From the NCBI RefSeq assembly GCF_029030725.1, contig NZ_CP113162.1, positions 804,501-868,500 on the forward strand: DNA of 64,000 nt. Direction: 5' to 3'. Each line of letters begins with the position of its first letter. The first letter of the stretch is position 1. This DNA comes from [Pseudomonas] carboxydohydrogena. Lineage in GTDB: Bacteria; Pseudomonadota; Alphaproteobacteria; Rhizobiales; Xanthobacteraceae. Shown in pieces: positions 1-9,160 of this stretch. The notes beneath the pieces are model-generated. The model saw nothing but the letters and a program-made list of their open reading frames with translations. It ran no database searches and was not told where the DNA came from. Position numbers and translations under genes: made by a program.

Positions 1-2
1 CG

Positions 3-374
3 GTGGTGCGAACGCCGCCCGGCGTTTCCGCTCCCGCCGTCGCATCGGGCGGGGAGGGCGATGCGAGCGCCACCGGACAGATCCGCGAGGCATTGCGGCG
101 GGTGATCGATCCTGAGCTTGGCTACAACATCGTCGATCTCGGCCTTGTTTACGATGTCACGGTCGAGGATGGCGGCGTCACCATCGTGACGATGACGACG
201 ACCACGCCGGGATGCCCGGCGACGAATTATCTGAAGACAGGCGCGGGCGAGGCGGCGAGTTCGGTCGATGGGGTGGAGTTTGTCGATGTCAGGCTGACCT
301 ATGAGCCGCGCTGGACGCCGGACATGATGACGCCCGAGGCGAAAGCGCATCTGGGTATCGGGAGCCAATGGTGA
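3..374 (+). CDS. MIP18/DUF59-type metal-sulfur cluster assembly protein, 5' end at window edge
   Basis: This DUF59 (MIP18/PaaD-like) protein has about 123 residues visible. The diagnostic block DPELGYNIVDLGLVYDV and the later TTPGCPATN segment, with the conserved cysteine, are both present. Family members help assemble or deliver Fe-S clusters in the cytoplasm. The first 25 or so residues are low complexity (Pro, Ala, Gly) and the frame is open to the window edge, so the true start may lie upstream. The stop overlaps the start of the next gene by 7 bases, which suggests translational coupling. The surrounding genes (UbiU/V, NarGHI, HemN) encode many Fe-S proteins, so a maturation role is a reasonable inference. 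The family call is secure; the specific client is unknown. Confidence 0.8.
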   Translation: MVRTPPGVSAPAVASGGEGDASATGQIREALRRVIDPELGYNIVDLGLVYDVTVEDGGVTIVTMTTTTPGCPATNYLKTGAGEAASSVDGVEFVDVRLTYEPRWTPDMMTPEAKAHLGIGSQW

Positions 375-607
375 GCGAAGCCGTCGCGCCAGTGCGTCGT
401 CCGGGCGAGGATAAGGTGATCGCAGGGGCCATGCGCCTGCCTGAAATTCTGCTGGCGAGCCTGACGGCCCTCGCCGCCGCCGGAGAAGTCGAGCAGGCTT
501 GCCGTCTCGCCGGTCAAGCCTGCGTGATGCTGCGCGCCAGCGATCCTGCCGCGTCACGCCGTTTCGACGTTCTTCTTCACCGGCTGACGCGCAAGCTCGA
601 TTGGTGA
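368..607 (+). CDS. small hypothetical protein coupled to the DUF59 gene
   Basis: This 79-residue protein of unknown function overlaps the end of the DUF59 gene (ATG inside the last codons), so it is probably translated from the same message. It is mostly helical in composition, with an Ala/Leu-rich middle (residues about 22-55), two cysteines near residues 45 and 51, and a basic C-terminus ending in DW. No signal peptide or membrane segment is evident. It converges on the TDT transporter gene with only 14 bases between the stops. The coupling suggests a shared role with the DUF59 protein, but no function can be assigned from sequence. Confidence 0.6.
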   Translation: MVSEAVAPVRRPGEDKVIAGAMRLPEILLASLTALAAAGEVEQACRLAGQACVMLRASDPAASRRFDVLLHRLTRKLDW

Positions 608-621
608 GAGCATTGTCTCCG

Positions 622-1671
<1,050 letters not shown>

Positions 1672-1766
1672 CGATGGTCTCCCTGCGTTCGGCGCGCGCC
1701 TCCGCGCGCGCCGTCGCCCCGTACTCTGGCGGACTATCTCTATACGGCAACCGCATCAATGCAAAT

Positions 1767-1780
1767 TTGCGCCGAAGCAA
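1767..1780. promoter_or_regulatory. candidate FixK2/FNR-type box between TDT gene and cysK
   Basis: TTGCGCCGAAGCAA fits the FixK2-type consensus TTG(A/C)-N6-(T/G)CAA at all fixed positions. If it acted at -41.5, it would give a 61-base leader for the minus-strand TDT gene or a 57-base leader for cysK, so either or both could be controlled. This is a pattern match only; the expected chance frequency was not computed. Confidence 0.45.
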
Positions 1781-1871
1781 AGAATCGCCTCGCAGCGCCG
1801 GATAGGATCGGGGTACCGGATGATCGCGCGGCGATTTCATCGCGCCGCGGCCGGAAAGATTGGGCGAGCCG

Positions 1872-2885
<1,014 letters not shown>

Positions 2886-2910
2886 TCGGCGCATCCGGTT
2901 CGGGACAGGG

Positions 2911-3957
2911 ATGATGTTGAGAGAGCCGCCTTCTCCGAAGGGAGCATCTTCCGTCACGGTCATTGGCGCCGGTGTCGCGGGAAGCTGGCAGGCGCTGCTG
3001 TTTGCATGCGCGGGTTATGACGTCACGCTGCTTGATCGTGACGACATCAGGATGACCTATGCGACCAGTCACTGGGCGGGGGGAATGCTGGCGCCATGGT
3101 GCGAAGGCGAAGTCTCCGAGCCACTGATCACGCATCTCGGAACGCGTTCGCTCGAACTGTGGCGTCAGCATCTTCCCGGCACGTCGTTTAACGGCTCCCT
3201 TGTCGTGGCCCAACCGCGCGACCGTTCCGACTTCGAGCGCTTCGCGCGGCTGACGGCGGGCCATGATCGCCTCGACGCGGAGGGGGTCGGAGAGCTTGAA
3301 CCGGCGCTGTATGGACGGTTTCACGCAGGGTTGTTCTTTGCGGGAGAAGGGCATGTCGAGCCGCGCGCGGTGTTGCCGCAACTGCATGCGAGGTTCGTCG
3401 CCGCCGGCGGTATCATCAAGTTTCAGTCGGACTGCGATCTCGACAGGCTCGCGCTTGAAACCGATGGCATCGTGATCGATTGCCGCGGCCTTGCTGCCAG
3501 AGACAAGTTTTCAGATCTGCGTGGCGTCAAGGGCGAGATGGTTGTCGTCGAGGTGCAGGACTTCAAACTGTCGCGCCCGGTCCGCCTGCTGCATCCGCGC
3601 TGGCCGATTTATGTCATTCCGCGCGAGGACAATTGCTTCATGATCGGGGCGACGAGCATTGAAAGCGAGGACACCGCCGTCAGCGTGCGCTCGACCATTG
3701 AATTGCTGACTGCGGCTTACGTCATTCATCCGGCTTTCAGGGATGCCTATATCCTTGAGGTCGGCGCGGGGCTCAGGCCCGCGTTCCCGGATCATCTGCC
3801 GCGCATCGTTGTCAGCAGGAAAAAGATATCGGTCAACGGCCTTTATCGCCACGGCTTCCTGCTCGCGCCCGTACTCGCCGAGATGACGCTCGCTTATGTC
3901 CAGCGCGGATTCATCCATAACGAAGTGATGCGATCGTCCTTCGAGGTGATGTCCTGA
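2911..3957 (+). CDS. FAD-dependent amino acid oxidase, ThiO (glycine oxidase)-like
   Basis: This 348-residue member of the DAO family begins with a Rossmann dinucleotide motif, VIGAGVAGSWQALL, near residue 17, followed by an acidic strand end (LLDRDD). The C-terminal part carries the usual GAGLRPAFPDHLPRI and YRHGFLLAP blocks, which close the FAD site in ThiO-type proteins. ThiO makes iminoglycine for the thiazole moiety of thiamine. No other thiamine gene is adjacent, so another amine could be the substrate. The start is taken at the ATG at 2911; the reading frame extends 86 codons further upstream, but that part lies within cysK. UbiX converges 4 bases downstream. Confidence 0.7.
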   Translation: MMLREPPSPKGASSVTVIGAGVAGSWQALLFACAGYDVTLLDRDDIRMTYATSHWAGGMLAPWCEGEVSEPLITHLGTRSLELWRQHLPGTSFNGSLVVAQPRDRSDFERFARLTAGHDRLDAEGVGELEPALYGRFHAGLFFAGEGHVEPRAVLPQLHARFVAAGGIIKFQSDCDLDRLALETDGIVIDCRGLAARDKFSDLRGVKGEMVVVEVQDFKLSRPVRLLHPRWPIYVIPREDNCFMIGATSIESEDTAVSVRSTIELLTAAYVIHPAFRDAYILEVGAGLRPAFPDHLPRIVVSRKKISVNGLYRHGFLLAPVLAEMTLAYVQRGFIHNEVMRSSFEVMS

Positions 3958-3961
3958 CGGA

Positions 3962-4567
3962 CTATCGTTGGACCGCATCCCGGACGTGGTCTTCGCCTTC
4001 CCATTCATGCGCGGGAAGATGAAGATCGAGGTCGAGAAGGTCGATGGCCCGGCGCGCGGTCTGGTCGATCACTTCGGTCATTGACGCGGGCTTGTGATAG
4101 AAGGCTGGCACCGGCGGCGCAATGATAGCCCCGATTTCGGTGGCGGCGGTCATCGCCCGCAGATGACCGAGATGCAGCGGCGTTTCCCGGACCAGAAGCA
4201 CGAGCCTGCGCCGCTCCTTGAGCTGGACGTCCGCCGCGCGCACCAGAAGGTTGCTCGCGGCGCTGGTTGCGATCGCGGACAAAGTGCGGATCGAGCAGGG
4301 CGCGACGATCATGCCCGCCGTGCGGAAAGAGCCGCTGGCGATGCTTGCGCCGATGTCTTCATCCGCATGATGACGCGTGGCCATTGAGGCGAGCGCCGAC
4401 AGCGCATTGCGCCCCACCTCGTGAAGCAGCGTTCGTTCGGCATGATGCGTGACGACCAGATGGATGTCGCATTGGTCGGTCTCAGTCAGCAATTCGACGA
4501 CGCGCACGCCGAGCGCCGCGCCCGACGCGCCGCTGATGCCGACCACGATTCGCAAGCGGCCGCTCAT
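3962..4567 (-). CDS. ubiX: flavin prenyltransferase, UbiX family
   Basis: This 201-residue flavoprotein starts with the UbiX signature VVGISGASGAALGVRVVELL. It also has the downstream MIVAPCSIRTLSAIA and RRLVLLVRETPLHLGHL blocks, which bind FMN and the prenyl phosphate. UbiX makes prenylated FMN, the cofactor of UbiD decarboxylases. The ATG overlaps the stop of the upstream ubiD gene (ATGA), so the two are translationally coupled and make a cofactor/enzyme pair. An in-frame extension of 35 codons inside ubiD was dismissed because it is arginine-rich and outside the family. The family call is firm. Whether it serves ubiquinone synthesis or another decarboxylation is inferred from neighbours. 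Confidence 0.88.
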   Translation of the reverse strand: MSGRLRIVVGISGASGAALGVRVVELLTETDQCDIHLVVTHHAERTLLHEVGRNALSALASMATRHHADEDIGASIASGSFRTAGMIVAPCSIRTLSAIATSAASNLLVRAADVQLKERRRLVLLVRETPLHLGHLRAMTAATEIGAIIAPPVPAFYHKPASMTEVIDQTARRAIDLLDLDLHLPAHEWEGEDHVRDAVQR

Positions 4568-6090
4568 TGTTGTCTCTCCGTGGGCTTGATGTCTGATGGA
4601 AGACCGAGCCGCTGCCAAAGCCCGTTCACGCGCGCGACCACGGCGTCGTCCATGTCGAGGACACGGCCCCATTCGCGATCCGTTTCAGGCGGCAGCTTCG
4701 TGGTCGCGTCGATGCCGACCTTGCCGCCGAGGCCGGGCTTCGGTGACGCGAAGTCGAGATAGTCGATCGGCGTATCGGTCAGCGTGACGAGATCGCGCGA
4801 TGGATCGGAGCGCGTGGAAACCGCCCACATCACATCGGACCAGTTGCGGACGTCGATATCCGGATCGACGAGGATCAGGAATTTCGTGTAGGTGAGTTGC
4901 GGCAGCATCGACCACAGTGCGAGCATCACCCGCCGCGCCTGTCCCGGATAGCGTTTTGAGATCGACGCGACGGCGATCCGGTACGAACAGGCTTCGGGAG
5001 GCAGCCACAGATCGACGACTTCCGGAATCCGTTTTTTCACCAGCGGCACAAGAAGTTCGTTGAAGACTTCGCCGATGCGGGACGGCTCATCCGGCGGGCG
5101 TCCGGTGAAAGTTGAAAAATAGGTCGGCTTCCACCGCATGGTGATGGCGGACACGCGCATCACCGGAAAATTCTCGACGGCATTGTAATAACCGGTGTGA
5201 TCGCCGAACGGTCCTTCGGGAGCCGTTTCATCGGGAGAGACGGTGCCTTCGATGACGATCTCGGCTTCCGCGGGCACCATCAGCGGAACGCTGACGCAGC
5301 GCGCGAGCGGCAGGCGCGCCCCGCGCAGAAGACCGGCGAAGCGGAACTCCGAAAGCGTTTCCGGCAGCGGAAGTGCCGCCGTGAGCATCGTCGCCGGATC
5401 AGCGCCGATCGCGATCGCGACCGGCATGTCGAGACCGCGCGCCTTCCACAGATGATGATGGCGCGCGCCGCCGCGATGGGCGAGCCAGCGCAGGATCAGG
5501 CGATTGCGATCCAGTACCTGCATGCGGTAGACGCCGACATTGACGTTGGCGTCCGTCGCGTCGTCGGGCGAGCGGGTGACGACCATCGGCCATGTAACGA
5601 GCGGAGCCGGTTCGCGCGGCCAGCAGACCTGCACCGGCAGCCGCGCGAGGTCGATCGAGTCGTCTCGCCAGACGATGTCGTGCACGGGCGGCGTATCGAT
5701 GTACTTCGGGCGCATCGCCATGATCCCGCGCGCGAGCGGCAGTTTTGCCATCGCGTCCGCGAGGCTGTGCGGCGGCTCCGGCTCGCTCAGCTCCGCCAGC
5801 GCCCGGCCGAGGTCCGGCAAATGCTCAGGATCGACGCCAAGTCCCCAGGCAACGCGCTCGCGCGTGCCGAACAGATTGACGAGAACGGGCATCTCGGAGG
5901 CCGCGCCGTCGGCCTTGATGGGCTGCTCAAACAGCAGTGCGGGACCGTTGCGCTGAAGCACGCGCCTGTGAATCTCGGTCATCTCGTGGACGACCGAGAC
6001 CGGCTCGCGGATGCGGACAAGTTGGCCCTGGGTCTCGAGGTAAGAGAGAAAGCTGCGCAGGCTTTTGAAAAGAGGCTGGTCGCGACGCAA
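4564..6090 (-). CDS. ubiD: UbiD-family prenyl-FMN decarboxylase
   Basis: This 508-residue UbiD-family protein would decarboxylate a polyprenyl-hydroxybenzoate or a related aromatic acid using prenylated FMN. The N-terminus (FKSLRSFLSYLETQGQLVRI) and the PEGPFGDHTGYYN and E-PSRIGEV blocks are typical of the family. The catalytic E-R-E triad region lies in the central third. The start is a TTG at 6090 with a GGAG about 12 bases upstream; no nearby ATG fits better. It diverges from ubiT-ubiU-ubiV and is coupled to ubiX. This context suggests the decarboxylation step of oxygen-independent ubiquinone synthesis, but a different aromatic substrate is possible. Confidence 0.85.
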   Translation of the reverse strand: MRRDQPLFKSLRSFLSYLETQGQLVRIREPVSVVHEMTEIHRRVLQRNGPALLFEQPIKADGAASEMPVLVNLFGTRERVAWGLGVDPEHLPDLGRALAELSEPEPPHSLADAMAKLPLARGIMAMRPKYIDTPPVHDIVWRDDSIDLARLPVQVCWPREPAPLVTWPMVVTRSPDDATDANVNVGVYRMQVLDRNRLILRWLAHRGGARHHHLWKARGLDMPVAIAIGADPATMLTAALPLPETLSEFRFAGLLRGARLPLARCVSVPLMVPAEAEIVIEGTVSPDETAPEGPFGDHTGYYNAVENFPVMRVSAITMRWKPTYFSTFTGRPPDEPSRIGEVFNELLVPLVKKRIPEVVDLWLPPEACSYRIAVASISKRYPGQARRVMLALWSMLPQLTYTKFLILVDPDIDVRNWSDVMWAVSTRSDPSRDLVTLTDTPIDYLDFASPKPGLGGKVGIDATTKLPPETDREWGRVLDMDDAVVARVNGLWQRLGLPSDIKPTERQQ

Positions 6091-6153
6091 CAGAGGCGTG
6101 GTCTCCGGAAAAGATTTCCCGTGTCTTTCCTGAAGCAGAAGGCATCAACATTC

Positions 6154-6167
6154 ATTGTCCCCGAACA
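6154..6167. promoter_or_regulatory. weak FNR/FixK-like palindrome between ubiD and ubiT
   Basis: TTGTCCCCGAACAA is a dyad (TTGT/ACAA) with FNR-like spacing, but it has T and A where FixK2 boxes normally carry A/C and T/G. At -41.5 it would give a 29-base leader for ubiD, but only about 14 bases for ubiT. It is listed because the genes on both sides act without oxygen; the evidence is thin. Confidence 0.25.
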
Positions 6168-6215
6168 AGGAATTCGCCTAAGGCCGATGATATGACCGCC
6201 ACAGAGGAGACTCTG

Positions 6216-6767
6216 ATGCCGGCGTCCGGCCCGTTCATTTCGAGAGTGCCGCCGGTGTTGGCGTTTGTCGGGCAATACCTGCCGCTGTTGCCGTTGCAGC
6301 CGGTGCTTGGCGCATGCCTGCATGGAATCCAGAGGCGACATCCGCAAATCTTCGATCGCCTCGGTACGCACGCCGCGAAACGGTTTGGACTCGACCCGAC
6401 GGACCTGCCTTTCGTCTTCGTGCTGGAGCCCGCGCGCGTGAATCCGAAAGTTGTCGCGGTTAGGTCGATGCCGCAGGTCGACGTCAAGGTGACGGGGAGC
6501 ATCGCGGCGTTGATCGGCCTCGTGGATGGCTCCTGCGATGGCGATGCGCTGTTTTTCTCTCGGGATATACGGGTCGAGGGCGACATGGAGGCTGCGGTCG
6601 CGTTGCGCAATGCCATCGATGAAGCCGGGATCGACATCGTCGCGGAATCCATCGCCTGGCTGGGGCCGTTGTCGCCCATTGCCGCGCAGATTCTGCGCGG
6701 CGTCATCGGCAATCCGCCCGGCCAGCAGCAAAGCGGGCTGGCGCCAGAGGGGCGCCCATGGAATTGA
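6216..6767 (+). CDS. ubiT: SCP2-domain ubiquinone accessory factor UbiT
   Basis: This protein of about 183 residues has an N-terminal hydrophobic helical stretch (residues about 8-36) followed by an SCP2 lipid-binding domain (about 38-155, with the V-VTGSIAALIGLVDG and D-ALFFSRDI-EGD blocks). UbiT is the anaerobic counterpart of UbiJ and holds the hydrophobic quinone intermediates for UbiU-UbiV. The ATG at 6216 is chosen because a GAGGAG Shine-Dalgarno lies six bases upstream; an ATG eight codons earlier lacks one. The 3' end overlaps ubiU by 10 bases, so the set is an operon. The proline-rich C-terminal tail is unremarkable. Confidence 0.85.
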   Translation: MPASGPFISRVPPVLAFVGQYLPLLPLQPVLGACLHGIQRRHPQIFDRLGTHAAKRFGLDPTDLPFVFVLEPARVNPKVVAVRSMPQVDVKVTGSIAALIGLVDGSCDGDALFFSRDIRVEGDMEAAVALRNAIDEAGIDIVAESIAWLGPLSPIAAQILRGVIGNPPGQQQSGLAPEGRPWN

Positions 6768-7735
6768 TCTGCCCTGCCGGGACGCCTGCCGCGCTCAGGG
6801 CCGCCGTCGATGCGGGCGCGGATGCGGTGTATTGCGGGTTTCGCGATGAAACCAACGCGCGCAATTTCCCGGGCCTGAATTTCAGCCCCGAGGAATTGAG
6901 GGCCGGAATTGCCTACGCCCACAACCATGGCGTCAGGGTTCTCGTCGCCATCAACACATTCGCGCGAGCAGGATCGCTCGACGTGTGGGAGCGCGCGGTG
7001 GACGCCGCCACCGACGCCGGGGCGGATGCGCTGATCGTCGCGGATGTCGGAGTCCTCGACTACGCCGCCCGGCATCATCCGTATCAGCGCCTGCATCTGT
7101 CGGTTCAGGCGGCGGCGGCCAATCCGGATGCGATCGATTATTATGTGAAGGCGTTCGGCGTGCGCCGGGTCGTTCTGCCGCGCGTGCTGAGCGTGCCCGA
7201 GATCGCGGCGATCACGCGGGAGGTCGATTGCGAGACGGAAGTCTTCGTCTTCGGCGGCCTTTGCGTGATGGAGGAGGGGCGCTGCTCGCTCTCCTCCTAC
7301 GCCACGGGAGAATCCCCGAACATGAATGGCGTTTGCTCGCCCGCGAGCCATGTTCATTATCGCGAGCAGGATGGACAACTGATCTCGCGCCTCGGCGCGT
7401 TCACCGTCAACAAGTTCGCCGCGGGAGAGCCTGCCGGATACCCGACGCTTTGCAAGGGGCGTTTCCAGACCGAGCACGGCGCTGGCTACCTTTTCGAGGA
7501 CCCGGTCAGTCTCGATGCGACATCCATGCTGCCGGACTTGCGAAGGGCCGGCGTGACGGCGCTCAAGATCGAGGGCCGGCAACGCGGCCGCGCCTATATC
7601 GAGCGCGTGGTCCGCAGCTTCCGCCAGATCCTCGCGGGGCTGGAGAGCGACCTTGCAGGTCCGTCCGGTGATCTTGTCGCCCTCACCGAAGGCCAGTCAA
7701 CAACGGCGGGAGCCTATCGCAAGAGCTGGCGATGA
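6758..7735 (+). CDS. ubiU: oxygen-independent ubiquinone hydroxylase subunit UbiU (U32 family)
   Basis: This 325-residue peptidase-U32-family protein starts MELICPAGTPAALRAAVDAG and folds as a TIM-barrel-like domain. Cysteines at 169, 176, 193 and 232 have the spacing and positions of the four [4Fe-4S] ligands known in E. coli UbiU, so the cluster site is intact. With UbiV it carries out the O2-independent ring hydroxylations of ubiquinone synthesis, using prephenate as oxygen donor in the established system. It overlaps ubiT by 10 bases and is followed after 49 bases by ubiV. This would let the cell make quinone for NarGHI without oxygen. Confidence 0.93.
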   Translation: MELICPAGTPAALRAAVDAGADAVYCGFRDETNARNFPGLNFSPEELRAGIAYAHNHGVRVLVAINTFARAGSLDVWERAVDAATDAGADALIVADVGVLDYAARHHPYQRLHLSVQAAAANPDAIDYYVKAFGVRRVVLPRVLSVPEIAAITREVDCETEVFVFGGLCVMEEGRCSLSSYATGESPNMNGVCSPASHVHYREQDGQLISRLGAFTVNKFAAGEPAGYPTLCKGRFQTEHGAGYLFEDPVSLDATSMLPDLRRAGVTALKIEGRQRGRAYIERVVRSFRQILAGLESDLAGPSGDLVALTEGQSTTAGAYRKSWR

Positions 7736-7784
7736 TGTCATTCCCGCCCGCCATTGACGGCGCATTTCATATGAGGTTGCGTTG

Positions 7785-8714
7785 ATGCAGTTGACCCTTG
7801 GGCCTGTGCTCTACAACTGGGCTCCCGATCGGTGGCGGGACTTTTATTTTCGCATCGCCGAGGAGGCCCCTGTGGATGTGGCCGTCATCGGCGAAATCGT
7901 CTGCTCGAAACGTTCGCCGTTTTTCGCCGAGCACATGCCCGCGGTGATTGAGCGGCTCGCGGCCTGCGGCAAGCAGGTCGTTCTCGGGTCCCTGATTCTG
8001 GTGTCGCTGAAGCGGGAGCGCCAGCAGATGGCGGAGCTGGCCGCGAACACCGATTTCATGGTGGAGGCGAACGACCTCACTTGCCTTGGCTCGCTTGCGG
8101 ATCGTCCGCACGCGATCGGGCCGTTCGTCAACATCTACAACGAGGCGACGGCATCCTATTTCGCGCGCCGGGGCGCGCAGCGGATTTGCCTGCCGCCGGA
8201 ACTGCCGATGGATTCGATCCGCGCCATCGCGACGGGCTTGCCTGACGTGACGACGGAGGTCTTCGCGTTCGGCCGCGTGCCGCTTGCGATTTCCGCGCGC
8301 TGTTATCATGCCCGCCTTCACAAGCTGTCGAAGGACAATTGCCGTTTCGTCTGCGAGAAAGATCCCGATGGATTGGCTGTCGCTACGCTCGACGGTGAGC
8401 CGTTCCTCGCCATGAACGGCGTGCAGACCATGTCCCATGCCTGCGCCAATTTGCTCGGTGAGGTGGACGATCTCGCGATGGCCGGTGTCGGGGCGCTTCG
8501 GCTGTCGCCGCAGCAATGCGACATGGTTGCGGTGGCTCGGGTCTTCCGGGACGTGATCGATGGTAGGCGGGCCTATGAGGACGGCATGCATGAATTGTCG
8601 CGCATCTATCCTGACGTGCCTTTCGCGAATGGCTTTGTGCACGGACAGCCGGGTGCGGCGTTCGTTGCCAGCGAAGCGGGCGCGGAGCCGCGAATGCGGG
8701 ACGCCGTTCAGTGA
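7785..8714 (+). CDS. ubiV: oxygen-independent ubiquinone hydroxylase subunit UbiV (U32 family)
   Basis: This 309-residue U32-family protein is the partner of UbiU. Cysteines 40, 173, 186 and 190 reproduce the C-Xn-C-X12-C-X3-C arrangement that binds [4Fe-4S] in E. coli UbiV. The N-terminal LTLGPVLYNWAPDRWRDFY block and EVFAFGRVPLAISARCYHAR are characteristic. The ATG at 7785 is used; a TTG codon directly before it is also in frame. It follows ubiU in the same direction and is followed within about 40 bases by a small unknown gene, probably on the same transcript. Confidence 0.92.
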   Translation: MQLTLGPVLYNWAPDRWRDFYFRIAEEAPVDVAVIGEIVCSKRSPFFAEHMPAVIERLAACGKQVVLGSLILVSLKRERQQMAELAANTDFMVEANDLTCLGSLADRPHAIGPFVNIYNEATASYFARRGAQRICLPPELPMDSIRAIATGLPDVTTEVFAFGRVPLAISARCYHARLHKLSKDNCRFVCEKDPDGLAVATLDGEPFLAMNGVQTMSHACANLLGEVDDLAMAGVGALRLSPQQCDMVAVARVFRDVIDGRRAYEDGMHELSRIYPDVPFANGFVHGQPGAAFVASEAGAEPRMRDAVQ

Positions 8715-8752
8715 AGCGCAACGACATGGCGCGATGTGGTGAGGAGGCTGTG

Positions 8753-9151
8753 ATGGGTGAGAAGGGACGTACCTGTGAAGCGCTGGATTTGATCGGGCGA
8801 CTGGAGACAGTGCTGACGCGCATGGATCTCGACTGTAGTTGCCGCGAGATTCTGAGCGATGCTCTGGAACGATTCTCCAATCTTGAGGAGCAGCGCCTGT
8901 CGCGGCGGTCGCTGCTGCGCGCGCGCGACCACAAGGATCGTATCGACGCCATTCTCATGCTTCTTTCCGAACTCGATCAACTGACGGAGAACGAGAAGGA
9001 CCGCACGGTTTTCACGGAAATGGCGCTTCTGTTCGACGAGATCGGCCGATCGGCAGAGGCCGGTGCGGCGGCCTTGCGCGACATCGAGCCGCCGACCCTG
9101 AATTGCCCGCGCAACGAGTTGCCGCGCGCGGTCATCGTTCTCAAGCGATAG
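8753..9151 (+). CDS. uncharacterised protein downstream of ubiTUV
   Basis: This protein of about 132 residues was not matched to any family I know. It is strongly helical, charged and Leu-rich from residue 8 to about 105, with predicted amphipathic helices rather than membrane segments. A CSC pair lies near residues 28-30 and another cysteine lies in the C-terminal TLNCPRNELPRAVIVLKR tail. The ATG at 8753 has a near-perfect GAGGAGG Shine-Dalgarno five bases upstream. An alternative GTG at 8711, overlapping the ubiV stop (GTGA), would add 14 residues. The position suggests a role with UbiTUV, for example as an accessory or scaffold protein; that is inference. It converges on hemN with 9 bases between them. 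Confidence 0.7.
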   Translation: MGEKGRTCEALDLIGRLETVLTRMDLDCSCREILSDALERFSNLEEQRLSRRSLLRARDHKDRIDAILMLLSELDQLTENEKDRTVFTEMALLFDEIGRSAEAGAAALRDIEPPTLNCPRNELPRAVIVLKR

Positions 9152-9160
9152 CTGGCGGCG

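Noticed and set aside
6192-6215. Earlier ATG for ubiT
   Set aside because: It has no ribosome site, whereas the ATG at 6216 has GAGGAG at ideal distance.
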